Shown: one piece after another, positions 20,322-29,600 of the stretch | How positions within the stretch are numbered: the stretch's first letter is position 1 | How the letters are laid out: each line of letters opens with the position of its first letter | Source of the DNA: Kocuria carniphila | Lineage (GTDB): Bacteria > Actinomycetota > Actinomycetes > Actinomycetales > Micrococcaceae | Length of the DNA: 64,000 nt | Assembly (NCBI RefSeq): GCF_004136555.1 | Contig: NZ_NOIT01000016.1 | Coordinates: 38,645 to 102,644, forward strand | Direction of reading: 5' to 3' | Notes under the pieces: model-generated | Database searches by the model: none | Seen by the model: the letters and a program-made list of their open reading frames with translations, nothing else | What the model was told of the DNA's origin: nothing | Made by a program: the position numbers and the translations under genes

Positions 20322-22036
20322 ATTCACCAGAAACCACCGAGAACTCCGGCGCTCCCTGGGCGGACCCGTCCTCGCAGGGCACGGTTGATGTAGCCCCCGA
20401 GTCACTGCGACCCACCGGCCCCTCCGGTCCGTCGACGCACGCGCGTTCCATTGGTCCGCTCACCGAGGGCCTGCGCCTGGCAGCGCTGAAATGGCACCTG
20501 CTGATCAACACCCTCACGCGCAGCACATGGATCCTGGTCGGCACCATTCTGGGCGCCCTGTACATGCTGTTCATCGTGGGATCATTCGGCTCTGGACTGT
20601 TCATGGTGGCCAACGAGTCGCCGGAAGTGATCCGCACCGTGGCCGTCTTCTTCGGCACGGTGTTGCTCCTGGGATGGTGGATCATCCCTGTTGTGAGTTC
20701 CAAGGCGGATTCCAGCCTGGATCCGTCGCGACTGGCGCTGTTCCCGCTGCGTATTTCCGGAATTCAGATCGGTCAGATCCTGGGGGCCGTGATCGGCATC
20801 CCGGGTATCGCAACGCTCCTGATCACGGCGGCGTGGATTACCTCGTGGCGTGCATCGGGTCTTGCTCTGGCCGTCGCTCTTCCGTGCGCACTACTGGGGT
20901 TGTTGTTGGCGTTCACCGGGTCCCGGGCCGTCACCGCCCTGTCCGCAAACTTCAACAAGCAGCGCCGCGCCGGTGAAATCATCTCGATCGTCCTGCTGGG
21001 CCTCGTGGTGTTGCTGGGTCCGCTGTTCGCGCTGATCGGTCGCGGTATCGACCAGGTGTGGGAACAGCTCCCGACCTGGGCAGGGTACCTCGCCTGGACG
21101 CCCTTGGGTGCCGCGTGGGCCATTCCCGCCGACGTCGCTGACGGCCAGTGGGTCACGGCGCTCGCACGATTGGCCATCTCCTTGGCCACGCTCGTGCTGC
21201 TCGCTGTCGTCTGGCGGGTTGCTCTGCGCCGCGCGCTGTCGGATGCCACCGGCGACGCCGCCCGGTCCGGTTCCAAGTCGGTGTCCGGGGTGGGCCTGTT
21301 CGGCCGACTGCCCGCCACTGGATGGGGCGCCGTGATGGCTCGTTGCCTGACCTACTGGTTCAAGGACCCCCGATACTCGGCCACGTTGTTGATCCTTCCG
21401 GCCATGGCCGCGGCCTTCTGGTTCATCAGCGGGGATGGAACCGGACCCATCTGGGCACTGGCGTGTTTCGTCGCGCTGCTCATGGCGTACTCGATTTCCG
21501 CGGATGTGGGCTATGACAACACCGCCTTCACATTGCATCTCCTGGCACCGGTCAAGGGAAGCGACGATCGCCTGGGCAGGGCGCTGGCCATGTTCTGCAT
21601 CGCCGTGCCGTTCCTAATCGCGATGCTGGCGCTGACCATGATCCGCACGGGCGGCTGGGCCTACCTACCCGGCATGATCGGCATTTGTGCCGCCCTGCTG
21701 TTGGCCGGCGCCGGGGTGGTGTCGGTCATGTCCGCCCGGTACACGTACCCCGTGCCACCCCCGGGTGCTTCCCCGATGAAGACCCCGCAGGGTTACACGT
21801 TGCTCAACGTGATCATTCAGTTTGTCATCCTGGCAGCCGTGGCGCTCATGGCGCTTCCCCCGGTGATCCTGGTGATCGTCCAGGTGGTGTCCGGCGAGGC
21901 CATGTGGGGCTGGCTCGCGTTGGCCGTGGGCGTCGTGGAAGGCCTGGGGATCTTCTGGCTGGGCATCGTGCTCGGCGGCAAGTGGCTGGACCGCCGCGGT
22001 CCGGAGCTGCTGCAGGAGGTGGCGCAGTACCGGTAG
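20303..22036 (+). CDS. ABC transporter permease (ABC-2-like exporter)
   Basis: A 577-residue membrane protein with a hydrophilic leader of about 60 residues followed by roughly 12 hydrophobic segments in two blocks separated by a polar linker (residues about 310-345). WHLLINTLTRSTWILVGTILG opens the first block. The pattern resembles large actinobacterial transporters paired with a single ATPase. It overlaps the ATPase gene, so the two subunits should be made together. The function (multidrug, peptide or lipid export) cannot be narrowed down. Confidence 0.8.
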   Translation: MASTRVNSPETTENSGAPWADPSSQGTVDVAPESLRPTGPSGPSTHARSIGPLTEGLRLAALKWHLLINTLTRSTWILVGTILGALYMLFIVGSFGSGLFMVANESPEVIRTVAVFFGTVLLLGWWIIPVVSSKADSSLDPSRLALFPLRISGIQIGQILGAVIGIPGIATLLITAAWITSWRASGLALAVALPCALLGLLLAFTGSRAVTALSANFNKQRRAGEIISIVLLGLVVLLGPLFALIGRGIDQVWEQLPTWAGYLAWTPLGAAWAIPADVADGQWVTALARLAISLATLVLLAVVWRVALRRALSDATGDAARSGSKSVSGVGLFGRLPATGWGAVMARCLTYWFKDPRYSATLLILPAMAAAFWFISGDGTGPIWALACFVALLMAYSISADVGYDNTAFTLHLLAPVKGSDDRLGRALAMFCIAVPFLIAMLALTMIRTGGWAYLPGMIGICAALLLAGAGVVSVMSARYTYPVPPPGASPMKTPQGYTLLNVIIQFVILAAVALMALPPVILVIVQVVSGEAMWGWLALAVGVVEGLGIFWLGIVLGGKWLDRRGPELLQEVAQYR

Positions 22037-22203
22037 CGAGGCTGATGGTCGGATTGCTCACACCGGCCCTTTCGCACCGTGCTTCCGTAACCTGCCTCCA
22101 AGGCGCCGTTCCCTAACGGTCGCCGGGCAAACAGCACCCGCAACGCCTCAGCGTCCAGAGTTCTTTCAGAGCCTGGGCGCTGAGTCGTGTCCGGACCCGG
22201 GGG

Positions 22204-22209
22204 TAGACT
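22204..22209 (+). promoter_or_regulatory. -10 box of leaderless DUF3039 promoter
   Basis: TAGACT ends seven bases before the ATG at 22217, with no room for a ribosome site. Confidence 0.6.
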
Positions 22210-22216
22210 GTCGGCC

Positions 22217-22564
22217 ATGGAGAACACCGCAGCATCGATGAGCACTGGCACCACCGTTGAGCACCGCTCCACGGTGACCAACGGCCTGTTCGGCCGCAAG
22301 CCGGACACCGTGGGAGGCACCTCCACCATTGAGCGCGAGGACACGCGTCAGCTGCAGGAACCCGGCGATCACGAACGGTTCTCCCACTACGTGCGCAAAG
22401 AAAAGATCATGGAATCTGCGCTGTCCGGTGAACCCGTGATCGCCCTGTGCGGCAAGGTGTGGTTGCCCGGTCGCGATCCCCAGAAGTTCCCCGTCTGCCC
22501 CGCGTGCAAGGAGATTTATCAGGGTCTCCGCCCGGGCAAGGACGACTCGGACAACAACAACTAA
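22217..22564 (+). CDS. DUF3039 family protein
   Basis: A 115-residue protein conserved in Actinobacteria with unknown function. The central HERFSHYVRKEKIMESALSG is followed by VIALCGKVWLP and PVCPACKEIYQ, so one Cys plus a CxxC could bind zinc. The C-terminus is polar (DDSDNNN). The start is fixed by the upstream TAGACT box. It is commonly found next to the DEAD-type helicase that follows here, and the two may be cotranscribed with a 164-bp gap. Confidence 0.8.
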   Translation: MENTAASMSTGTTVEHRSTVTNGLFGRKPDTVGGTSTIEREDTRQLQEPGDHERFSHYVRKEKIMESALSGEPVIALCGKVWLPGRDPQKFPVCPACKEIYQGLRPGKDDSDNNN

Positions 22565-22728
22565 GCACCAAGAGCACTCAGCATCAAGCACAGAATTCGT
22601 TGCGCGGGCCCATCGGTCGCGTGACCGGCGGCGCCCGCGCTCGCGGGCGCCTTGTGCTGTGCGGGACCACGCGGCGTCGTCGCGCCCGGAGAACCGCGCG
22701 GTACGTACGCGGAGAGGACGAGCACTAC

Positions 22729-24534
22729 GTGTCTGAAGGCGATCAACTAGACCTGTTCGGAGCGGCGGCGGACCTGCCGCCGGCATACCCGGATCGCGCG
22801 GCGTGGGGTACGGCGCCCAAGCTGCGTGCGTGGCAGGCGGAGGCCATCCGACGCTACGAGGAAGCCCAGCCGCGAGATTTCATGGCGGTCGCAACGCCGG
22901 GAGCCGGTAAGACGACCTTCGCGTTGACGGTGGCCAAGAAACTCCACGATTCGGGCAAGATCCAGCGCATCACCGTGGTCACCCCCACCGAGCACCTCAA
23001 GCGCCAGTGGGCCGACGCCGCCGCGCGCGTGGGACTCGCACTGGACCCCAATTTCAAGAACGCGGACGGCAGCCACGGCTCCGCCTACATGGGGGCCGCC
23101 GTGACCTACGCGCAGGTGGCCAACAAACCCCTGTTGCATCGGGCGCGCACCGAGGCCGGGCGCACCCTGGTGATCATGGACGAGATTCACCACGCCGGCG
23201 ACGCCCTGTCCTGGGGCGACGGTCTGCGCGAAGCGTTCGAACCCGCCGCGCGTCGTCTGGCGCTGACCGGTACCCCGTTCCGTTCCGACACCTCGCCCAT
23301 CCCGTTCGTGACCTATGCGGAGGACCGGGAAGGAATCCGCCGTTCCACCGCTGATTACACCTACGGCTACGGGGACGCGCTCAAGGACCACGTGGTGCGC
23401 CCGGTGATTTTCATGGCGTACTCGGGGCAAATGCGCTGGCGCACCTCCGCCGGTGAGGAAATGGCCGCCCAGCTGGGGGAGGGGTTCACCAAGGACATCA
23501 CCTCGCAGGCGTGGCGCACAGCGCTGGATCCCAACGGACACTGGATCCCGTCCGTCCTGCAGGCCGCGGATCAACGGTTGACCCAGGTCCGCCGCACGGT
23601 ACCGGATGCCGGTGGGCTGGTGATCGCGACCGACCATGAGGACGCCAAGGCGTACGCCGAGCAGCTCACCCTCATCACCGGCCGGCGGCCCACCGTGGTG
23701 CTCTCCGACGACAAGACCGCGTCGAACAAGATCGACGAGTTCTCGGAATCGGAAGAGCGGTGGATGGTGGCCGTGCGCATGGTGTCCGAGGGCGTGGACG
23801 TCCCTCGGTTGGCGGTGGGCGTGTACGCGACGTCGACCTCCACCCCGCTGTTCTTCGCGCAGGCCGTTGGCCGTTTCGTGCGCGCGCGAAAACGCGGCGA
23901 GACGGCGTCCGTGTTCCTGCCCTCCGTCCCAGCTCTCATGGGGCTCGCCAACTCCATGGAGGAGGAGCGCGACCACGCGCTCGACAAACCCAAGAACATG
24001 CCCGGCGTGGTTGATTTCGATCAACCCATGGAGAGCGGCTGGGACGACGACCTGCTGGAGGAAGCCAACCGCGAGGAGAAAGCGTCGAGCTCCTTGGCCC
24101 AAGGCAACTTCGAGGCCCTGGATTCCGATGCTTCGTTCCACGGCGTACTCTTCGACGGCGGCGCGTTCGGTGGCGGCGTGGCCGTGGGCTCCGAGGAGGA
24201 GGCCGATTTCCTGGGCATCCCGGGACTGCTCGACGCCGAGCAGGTCTCCACTTTGCTGCGCGAACGGCAGACCCGCCATGCCCAGCGGCGCTCCGGCGAC
24301 GCACCGGCGGAACCGCCCGCGCCCGCGGTGCCGGATCACCGTCGACTGAAAGAACTGCGATCCCAACTGTCCAAGAACGTGTCCGCGTGGTCCGCGCGCA
24401 CCGGAACTCCGCACGGCATCATCCACAATCAATTGCGTGAGAAGTGCGGTGGCCCGGCGGTCGCTCAGGCGAGCGAGGATCAAATCACAGCACGGTTAGC
24501 CCTGCTGCAACGGTGGTTCATCGGACGGAAGTAA
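22729..24534 (+). CDS. DEAD/DEAH-box superfamily 2 helicase
   Basis: A 601-residue SF2 enzyme. Motif I is ATPGAGKTTF near residue 55, motif Ia TVVTPTEHLKRQWADAA, motif II IMDEIHHAGD (DEIH) near 150, and motif III LTGTPFRSDT. The C-terminal RecA domain has MVSEGVDVPRLAVGVYAT and QAVGRFVRARKRGE (motif VI). A final domain of about 150 residues after an acidic linker is specific to actinobacterial homologues. The GTG at 22729 follows GGAGAGGA; the frame is open further upstream but overlaps the previous gene. It probably remodels DNA or RNA; the substrate is unproven. Confidence 0.88.
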   Translation: MSEGDQLDLFGAAADLPPAYPDRAAWGTAPKLRAWQAEAIRRYEEAQPRDFMAVATPGAGKTTFALTVAKKLHDSGKIQRITVVTPTEHLKRQWADAAARVGLALDPNFKNADGSHGSAYMGAAVTYAQVANKPLLHRARTEAGRTLVIMDEIHHAGDALSWGDGLREAFEPAARRLALTGTPFRSDTSPIPFVTYAEDREGIRRSTADYTYGYGDALKDHVVRPVIFMAYSGQMRWRTSAGEEMAAQLGEGFTKDITSQAWRTALDPNGHWIPSVLQAADQRLTQVRRTVPDAGGLVIATDHEDAKAYAEQLTLITGRRPTVVLSDDKTASNKIDEFSESEERWMVAVRMVSEGVDVPRLAVGVYATSTSTPLFFAQAVGRFVRARKRGETASVFLPSVPALMGLANSMEEERDHALDKPKNMPGVVDFDQPMESGWDDDLLEEANREEKASSSLAQGNFEALDSDASFHGVLFDGGAFGGGVAVGSEEEADFLGIPGLLDAEQVSTLLRERQTRHAQRRSGDAPAEPPAPAVPDHRRLKELRSQLSKNVSAWSARTGTPHGIIHNQLREKCGGPAVAQASEDQITARLALLQRWFIGRK

Positions 24535-24576
24535 TTGTCCCGGTGTCCCTCTCGGGCACCGAACGGACCGACCACG

Positions 24577-24612
24577 ACAATGGCTCCGAACCTGATGGTT
24601 CGGAGCCATTGT
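24577..24612. terminator. Bidirectional hairpin between helicase and pncA
   Basis: A perfect palindrome of two 16-base arms (ACAATGGCTCCGAACC and its complement) around TGAT, midway between the convergent helicase and nicotinamidase genes. It would terminate both. Confidence 0.85.
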
Positions 24613-24664
24613 CCTGTGGTCACCGGGGGCCTAATGCTTCAGGCTCAGTGCGGGTCAGGGCACC

Positions 24665-25282
24665 TCAGTCGAGGTCCTCGACCACCGCGACACCGGCGTC
24701 CGCGAGTTCCGCGGTGGCGCCCTCGCCGGACTCCTTGGCCACGGGAGCGGTCAGCGGGAGCAACACCCGGGTCTCGTAGCCGGCGTCCACGGCGTCCTTC
24801 GCTGTGGCCTGCACGCAGTAGTCGAGGGCGAGCCCCACGACGTCCACGGCTTCGATGTCGTGCTCCTGAAGCCAGTCGTCCAGGTTGATCCGTTCCTCAT
24901 CGGCGTCCTCGGGGTCCTCACCCATGGGGACGTCCACGTCCGGTGCGGACAGGCCTTCGAAACCGGAGTAGGCGGCGTCGTAGGCACCCTTGCGGAAGAA
25001 TTCCGTGACGTAGTCGGTGTCGAAGTTCGAGTGGGTCTCGGCTCCTTCGGTCTCGGCCACGCAGTGCACCGGCCAGCTGGACACGAAGTCCGGGTCGTCA
25101 CTGAAATGAGATCCCGGATCGATGTGCCAGTCCTGCGTCGCGGCGACCACCTGGTAATCGGTGTGGTGGTCCTCCAGGAATTCCGAGATCTGTGCGGCGA
25201 CCGCGGCGCCGCCGGTCACGGCCAGGCTGCCGCCCTCACAGAAGTCGTTCTGAACGTCAACGATGATGAGTGCTGTGCGCAC
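24665..25282 (-). CDS. pncA: Nicotinamidase
   Basis: A 205-residue isochorismatase-fold amidase converting nicotinamide to nicotinate in NAD salvage. The catalytic triad is Asp9 (IVDVQNDF), Lys98 (FFRKGAYD) and Cys156 (LALDYCV). The metal ligands Asp51, His53 and His59 are in DWHIDPGSH. The GTG start follows AGGAGG. Its product feeds the phosphoribosyltransferase encoded immediately upstream on the same strand, 14 bp away. The same enzyme class activates pyrazinamide in mycobacteria. Confidence 0.95.
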   Translation of the reverse strand: MRTALIIVDVQNDFCEGGSLAVTGGAAVAAQISEFLEDHHTDYQVVAATQDWHIDPGSHFSDDPDFVSSWPVHCVAETEGAETHSNFDTDYVTEFFRKGAYDAAYSGFEGLSAPDVDVPMGEDPEDADEERINLDDWLQEHDIEAVDVVGLALDYCVQATAKDAVDAGYETRVLLPLTAPVAKESGEGATAELADAGVAVVEDLD

Positions 25283-25296
25283 GGGTGCCTCCTTGA

Positions 25297-26637
25297 TCAG
25301 TGTGCGGTTCCGGGTTCGATGACCGTGGGGATCACAGGTTCACCCTCGGACAATCGGCGGGCGGCGCGGGGAAGTTCGGCCATGGATTGTGCGTGGCGCT
25401 CGCGGGCACGTTCCACGGCCTGGGCACCCACGTAGCCGTCGCGTAGTTCACCGCCGGTCACGTAGTCGACCAGCAGCTCGCGGTCGTCGCCGTCATCGGT
25501 GGGTTCGTGGGAAATCCCCACGATTTCCTGGGTGGCCACGCCCGCATCATTACGACGGCGCAGCGCAAACTTCTCGCCGCCCACCGAGGCCTTACCCGAC
25601 GACGCCTTGGCCACGGGTTCCATGGTTCCCGAGGTTCCCTCACGAGCCACGAGCTTGTAGACCATGGACGACGTGGGGGCACCGGAGCCTGTGACCAGGC
25701 GCGTTCCCACGCCGTAGGAATCCACGGGGGCCGCACGCAACGCGGCGATCGCGTATTCATCCAGGTCACTCGTCACGGTGATCTTGGTGTTCGTGTTACC
25801 GAGCATGTCCAACAGGGAACGCACTGCGGAGGCCTGGGTGACCAGATCTCCGGAATCCAGGCGCACGCCACCCAGATCCGGGCCGGCAATGTCCACCGCC
25901 AGCCTCACGGCGTTCTCCACGTCATAGGTGTCCACGAGCAGGGTGGTGCCGATACCCAGCGCATCGATCTGTGCGCGGAAGGCTTGTTCTTCCGTGTCGT
26001 GCAACAGCGTGAACGAGTGGGCCGCAGTGCCCACGGTCTTCACTCCGTAGCGATAACCGGCTTCCAGATTGGAGGTCGAGGCGAACCCTGCAATGACGGC
26101 CGCGCGAGCTGCTGCCACGGCGGCTTCTTCGTGCGCACGGCGGGATCCCATTTCGATGCACGGACGATCACCGGCCGCACCGATCATGCGGGATGCTGCG
26201 GACGCCACGGCGGAATCGAAATTGAGCACGGAGAGAATGTAGGTCTCGAGAACACAGGCCTCTGCAAAGGAGGATTCGACCGTCAGCAGCGGTGAATGAG
26301 GGAAGTACACCTCACCCTCCGCGTAACCGCGGATCTGACCGGTGAAGCGGAAATTCTCGAGGTACTCGATGGTCTTCTGATCCACCACGTTGGTGTCCCG
26401 CAAGAACCGCAACTGATCCTCGGAGAAACGGAACTTCTCGAGCCCTTCCAACACTCGACCCACCCCGGCGAACACACCGTAACGGCGGCCATTGGGAAGG
26501 CGGCGGGCAAACACCTCGAACACGCTGCGTCGCGAGGCCGTACCCGCTCGCAATGCGGCCTGGAGCATGGTGAGCTCGTAGTGGTCCGTCATGAGGGAGG
26601 TCGGACTGGGTTCCCATGGGTAGCTGCGCTCATTCAC
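25297..26637 (-). CDS. pncB: Nicotinate phosphoribosyltransferase
   Basis: A 446-residue enzyme joining nicotinate and PRPP to form nicotinate mononucleotide. TDHYELTMLQAALRAG at the N-terminus, EMGSRRAHEEAA, the GFASTSNLEAGYRYG segment and VRLDSGDL are family hallmarks. It forms a two-gene NAD salvage operon with pncA downstream. The GTG start is preceded by TAGGCT six bases upstream and has no ribosome site, so translation is probably leaderless. Confidence 0.95.
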   Translation of the reverse strand: MNERSYPWEPSPTSLMTDHYELTMLQAALRAGTASRRSVFEVFARRLPNGRRYGVFAGVGRVLEGLEKFRFSEDQLRFLRDTNVVDQKTIEYLENFRFTGQIRGYAEGEVYFPHSPLLTVESSFAEACVLETYILSVLNFDSAVASAASRMIGAAGDRPCIEMGSRRAHEEAAVAAARAAVIAGFASTSNLEAGYRYGVKTVGTAAHSFTLLHDTEEQAFRAQIDALGIGTTLLVDTYDVENAVRLAVDIAGPDLGGVRLDSGDLVTQASAVRSLLDMLGNTNTKITVTSDLDEYAIAALRAAPVDSYGVGTRLVTGSGAPTSSMVYKLVAREGTSGTMEPVAKASSGKASVGGEKFALRRRNDAGVATQEIVGISHEPTDDGDDRELLVDYVTGGELRDGYVGAQAVERARERHAQSMAELPRAARRLSEGEPVIPTVIEPGTAH

Positions 26638-26643
26638 GCTCCC

Positions 26644-26649
26644 AGCCTA
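26644..26649 (-). promoter_or_regulatory. -10 box of leaderless pncB-pncA promoter
   Basis: TAGGCT on the minus strand, six bases (GGGAGC) before the GTG at 26637. It faces the clpS promoter within a 65-bp divergent region. Confidence 0.65.
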
Positions 26650-26687
26650 ATGGGATCGGCTCACTGCGCACATCCGCGGCTGACGGA

Positions 26688-26693
26688 TACGAT
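26688..26693 (+). promoter_or_regulatory. -10 box upstream of clpS
   Basis: TACGAT ends nine bases before the ATG at 26703, consistent with a leaderless or nearly leaderless transcript. Confidence 0.45.
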
Positions 26694-26702
26694 GGGCACA
26701 CC

Positions 26703-27053
26703 ATGATTTTCACTCCCTTATATGAGCGTGCCCGGTGCGCGCCCGTCCTCATGAGTGCGGCTCCCGCCGAGACTCCGGTACTGACGGAAAACCCCGAGAC
26801 TCACACGATGCTCAACGTTCCGTGGAATGTGGTGGTGTGGGACGACCCCGTCAATCTCATGAGCTACGTGGTGTACGTGTTCCGCTCCTACTTCGGTTAT
26901 TCGGATGGGAAGGCACGCAAGCTCATGCTCGAGGTCCATCACAACGGGCGCTCGATCGTGGCGTCCGGAACACTCGAGGAAGCAGAGACCCACGTGAGTG
27001 CCCTGCACGGATACGGCCTGTGGGCCACGTACGAACGGGCGGATCACAACTGA
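26703..27053 (+). CDS. clpS: ATP-dependent Clp protease adaptor ClpS
   Basis: An N-degron adaptor that delivers substrates to ClpC/ClpA-ClpP. The conserved core is NVVVWDDPVNLMSYVVYVF, with the N-degron pocket Asp/Asn residues, followed by GKARKLMLEVHHNGRSIVASG and the terminal YGLWATYE. From the ATG at 26703 it has 116 residues. A second ATG at 26751 would give 100 residues, nearer the usual length, but has neither a ribosome site nor a nearby promoter box, so the upstream one is reported. Its stop overlaps the DUF2017 start. Confidence 0.88.
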   Translation: MIFTPLYERARCAPVLMSAAPAETPVLTENPETHTMLNVPWNVVVWDDPVNLMSYVVYVFRSYFGYSDGKARKLMLEVHHNGRSIVASGTLEEAETHVSALHGYGLWATYERADHN

Positions 27054-27604
27054 TGGCACACGGATTCAAGAAGACCCGCAAGGGCATCGTCGGGCGTTTC
27101 GAGGCACCGGAAGTGCAATTGCTCCAGAAGCTCTTCTCGGACGTGGCTGAAACCCTTCAACCTGAGGCCCGACCCGACGAGGATCCACTGGCCGCCATGG
27201 TCGGCATTGATCAAGACGTCAGCGAACCCACCGACCCGGCCCTGAAAAGGTTGCTGCCGGCGGCGTCGTCGGACCCCGAACAAGCCGAAGAGTTCCGCCG
27301 ACTCACCGACCGGTCACTACGCGAAGCGAAGATCGGGGCCCTGAAGGCGTCGTCGTTGGCGCTGGAATCGGACCCCGTGACCCTGACCGTGGAACAGGCT
27401 CAGGATTTCGCGCGCTCGCTCAACGACATCCGGCTGGTGTTGGCTTCCCGCTTGGACATCACGACCTCGGAGGACGCTGAGCGGATCGGCGAGCAGGTCG
27501 ATTTCGGGGAAGTGGAGGACATCCAGGACTACATGGCGGTCGTCTACAACTTTGTGTCCTGGCTGCAGGAGTCGCTCATGAATGCGTTGCTCAAGACGCT
27601 CTGA
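27053..27604 (+). CDS. DUF2017 family protein
   Basis: A 183-residue actinobacterial protein of unknown function that almost always follows clpS. GFKKTRKGIVGRFEAPEVQLL begins the family domain; RLLPAASSD and the C-terminal DYMAVVYNFVSWLQESLM helix are typical. It starts on the clpS stop (TGATG), so its level should be tied to ClpS. A role in ClpS-dependent proteolysis is suggested only by this coupling. Confidence 0.85.
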   Translation: MAHGFKKTRKGIVGRFEAPEVQLLQKLFSDVAETLQPEARPDEDPLAAMVGIDQDVSEPTDPALKRLLPAASSDPEQAEEFRRLTDRSLREAKIGALKASSLALESDPVTLTVEQAQDFARSLNDIRLVLASRLDITTSEDAERIGEQVDFGEVEDIQDYMAVVYNFVSWLQESLMNALLKTL

Positions 27605-27844
27605 CGGCACCCGGATGAACTCCGCGACACTGTGAGATGTCTCGCATGTGTTGCACTGTGCGACGTCACGAACCGTAGTTTCCGTTACCTTGGACGGGCA
27701 CATTGTGCCGATTTTCTCAGTTTCTCGCGGTACTGGTGCTGGATCCGGTGACGACTGTGTCGCGGAGTGTGTCCACCTGTCGGCGGCTCGGATAGGGAAA
27801 ATCGGCGCGGACCATTACTGTCTTTCGATATGCAGGATGAGCAC

Positions 27845-28723
27845 GTGAACACTTCAGGCCCCAATCCGAACTCGCCCATTGGCGTGTTCGATTCCGGCGT
27901 GGGTGGACTGACCGTTGCTCGTTCGATCATCGATCAGTTGCCGCACGAGGAAATCCTGTATGTGGGGGACACCGCGCACGGGCCGTACGGTCCACTGCCC
28001 ATTGCTCGGGTTCGTTCCTTGGCCATGGACATCATGGACGACCTGGTCGATTCCGGCGTCAAGCTCCTGGTGATTGCGTGTAACACCGCCTCCGCCGCGG
28101 TGCTGCGCGATGCCCGCGAGCGATACACCCGGGCCTACAACATTCCCGTGGTCGAGGTGATCCAGCCGGCCGTTCGGCGCGCAGTAGCGACCACCCGCAA
28201 CGGGAAAATCGGTGTCATCGGCACGGAAGCCACCGTGGGATCTCGTGCTTACGACGACACGTTCGCCGCAGCGCCTCACCTGAAGGTCACCTCCGTGGCA
28301 TGCCCCGAATTCGTCGACTACGTCGAGCGCGGGGTGACCACGGGGCCCGAGCTGCTACGCGCTGCGCAGGGCTACCTGGAACCCCTCAAGGAAGCCGGCG
28401 TGGACACGCTGGTTCTTGGGTGCACCCACTATCCGCTCCTGACCGCGGTGATCTCCTACGTCATGGGTGACAGCGTGAATTTGGTGTCCTCCGCTGAGGA
28501 AACGGCGCGCGATGTTTACCGTGCGCTGATGGACAACGACCTGGAACGCGACGTCAACCTCACCCCGCACCACGAGTTCCTGGCCACGGGTGATCCCGAA
28601 AGCTTTGAAGTCCTTGCCCGCCGGTTCCTCGGACCCGAGGTGCTGCGCGTCCGTCATACGTCCTCGGTGGCCGAACAGTACCCAACGGGTTCTTTGGCCA
28701 TGATCCATCCGGCTCAGCGTTGA
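27845..28723 (+). CDS. murI: Glutamate racemase
   Basis: A 292-residue cofactor-independent racemase supplying D-glutamate for peptidoglycan. [14 protein letters not shown] starts the fold. The two catalytic cysteines are in VIACNTASA and LGCTHYPLL. The GTG at 27845 is chosen because AGGA lies seven bases before it; the frame is open to an upstream start without similarity. It starts a conserved actinobacterial cluster murI, MBL protein, rph, rdgB. The 240 bp between DUF2017 and this start contain no gene that I can support. Confidence 0.94.
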   Translation: MNTSGPNPNSPIGVFDSGVGGLTVARSIIDQLPHEEILYVGDTAHGPYGPLPIARVRSLAMDIMDDLVDSGVKLLVIACNTASAAVLRDARERYTRAYNIPVVEVIQPAVRRAVATTRNGKIGVIGTEATVGSRAYDDTFAAAPHLKVTSVACPEFVDYVERGVTTGPELLRAAQGYLEPLKEAGVDTLVLGCTHYPLLTAVISYVMGDSVNLVSSAEETARDVYRALMDNDLERDVNLTPHHEFLATGDPESFEVLARRFLGPEVLRVRHTSSVAEQYPTGSLAMIHPAQR

Positions 28724-28751
28724 GTCGGTACCACGAAAGGCATCCCCAGTC

Positions 28752-29591
28752 ATGATGTTGACCGTCATTGGGAACACCGGCAGCTTCCCGGGTCCCAACT
28801 CTCCTGCGTCGTGCTATTTGTTGACGGGCGAGGATCACGAGGGCCGTACCTGGCGCGTGATTCTGGATATGGGTAATGGCTCCTTGGGCGTATTGCAGCG
28901 CCAGATCGCGCTGGAAGACATCGACGCCGTGATGATCACTCACCTTCACCCCGATCACTGCGTGGATCTGGCGGGCCTGCACGTGGCGGTCAAGTGGGAC
29001 CCTCGTGGCTGGAACTCCGGACGCGTTCCGCTCTACGGGCCGTCAGGATTGCACGACTATCTCAATCGGTCGCATGCAATGCCCGACGGCCACAGCATGG
29101 ACACGGAGTTCGTGTTCAACGTGTGGCAGGAACGTCAGGCGGTCACCGTGGGCCCGTTCACGGTCACCCCGTTCCAAGTTGAGCACCCGTGCCCCGAGCC
29201 CTACGCGCTGCGCGTGGAATTCGACGGGCCCATGGGGTCTTCGGTTTTGACCTATTCCGGTGACACCGATGCGTGCGACGGGTTGGTGGATGCCGCACGT
29301 GACGCGGACCTGTTCCTGTGTGAAGCCGCCTACGAGGAGGGCCGTGAGGACCACCTCCGAGGGATCCACCTCACGGGTTACCGCGCGGGTCAGGCGGCAG
29401 CCCAGGCCCAAGTGCATCAGCTGCTGCTGACTCATTTGCCGGTGTGGAATTCACCCACCAGGACTCGCCAGGAAGGGATTGCCGCGTTCAGCGGACCGGT
29501 CGGTATTGCGGAACCGGGGTACACCTACAAGGTGGTTCCGGCGAATGTCACCATTTCGGGCGCGTTGGCAAGGCCTGCAACAGCGGACTAG
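28752..29591 (+). CDS. MBL-fold phosphohydrolase (Rv1339-like, putative cyclic-nucleotide phosphodiesterase)
   Basis: A 279-residue metallo-beta-lactamase-fold protein. THLHPDHCVD gives the first metal site, EHPCPEPYALR an intermediate His, SGDTDACDGL the bridging Asp, and LLLTHLP the last His. The order murI, this gene, rph, rdgB matches Mycobacterium Rv1338-Rv1341. Rv1339 has been described as an atypical class II cAMP phosphodiesterase, so cAMP turnover is the best inference. RNase Z-like activity on tRNA is the alternative, as the fold is shared. AAAGG precedes the ATG. Confidence 0.82.
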   Translation: MMLTVIGNTGSFPGPNSPASCYLLTGEDHEGRTWRVILDMGNGSLGVLQRQIALEDIDAVMITHLHPDHCVDLAGLHVAVKWDPRGWNSGRVPLYGPSGLHDYLNRSHAMPDGHSMDTEFVFNVWQERQAVTVGPFTVTPFQVEHPCPEPYALRVEFDGPMGSSVLTYSGDTDACDGLVDAARDADLFLCEAAYEEGREDHLRGIHLTGYRAGQAAAQAQVHQLLLTHLPVWNSPTRTRQEGIAAFSGPVGIAEPGYTYKVVPANVTISGALARPATAD

Positions 29592-29594
29592 GCT
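29589..29594 (+). promoter_or_regulatory. -10 box of leaderless rph promoter, overlapping the upstream stop codon
   Basis: TAGGCT, whose first three bases are the stop codon of the MBL gene, ends six bases before the rph ATG at 29601. Confidence 0.5.
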
Positions 29595-29600
29595 GGCGAT

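Noticed and set aside
22747..24483. A 578-codon minus-strand open frame opposite the helicase
   Set aside because: Shadow frame; the plus strand carries all SF2 helicase motifs in order.
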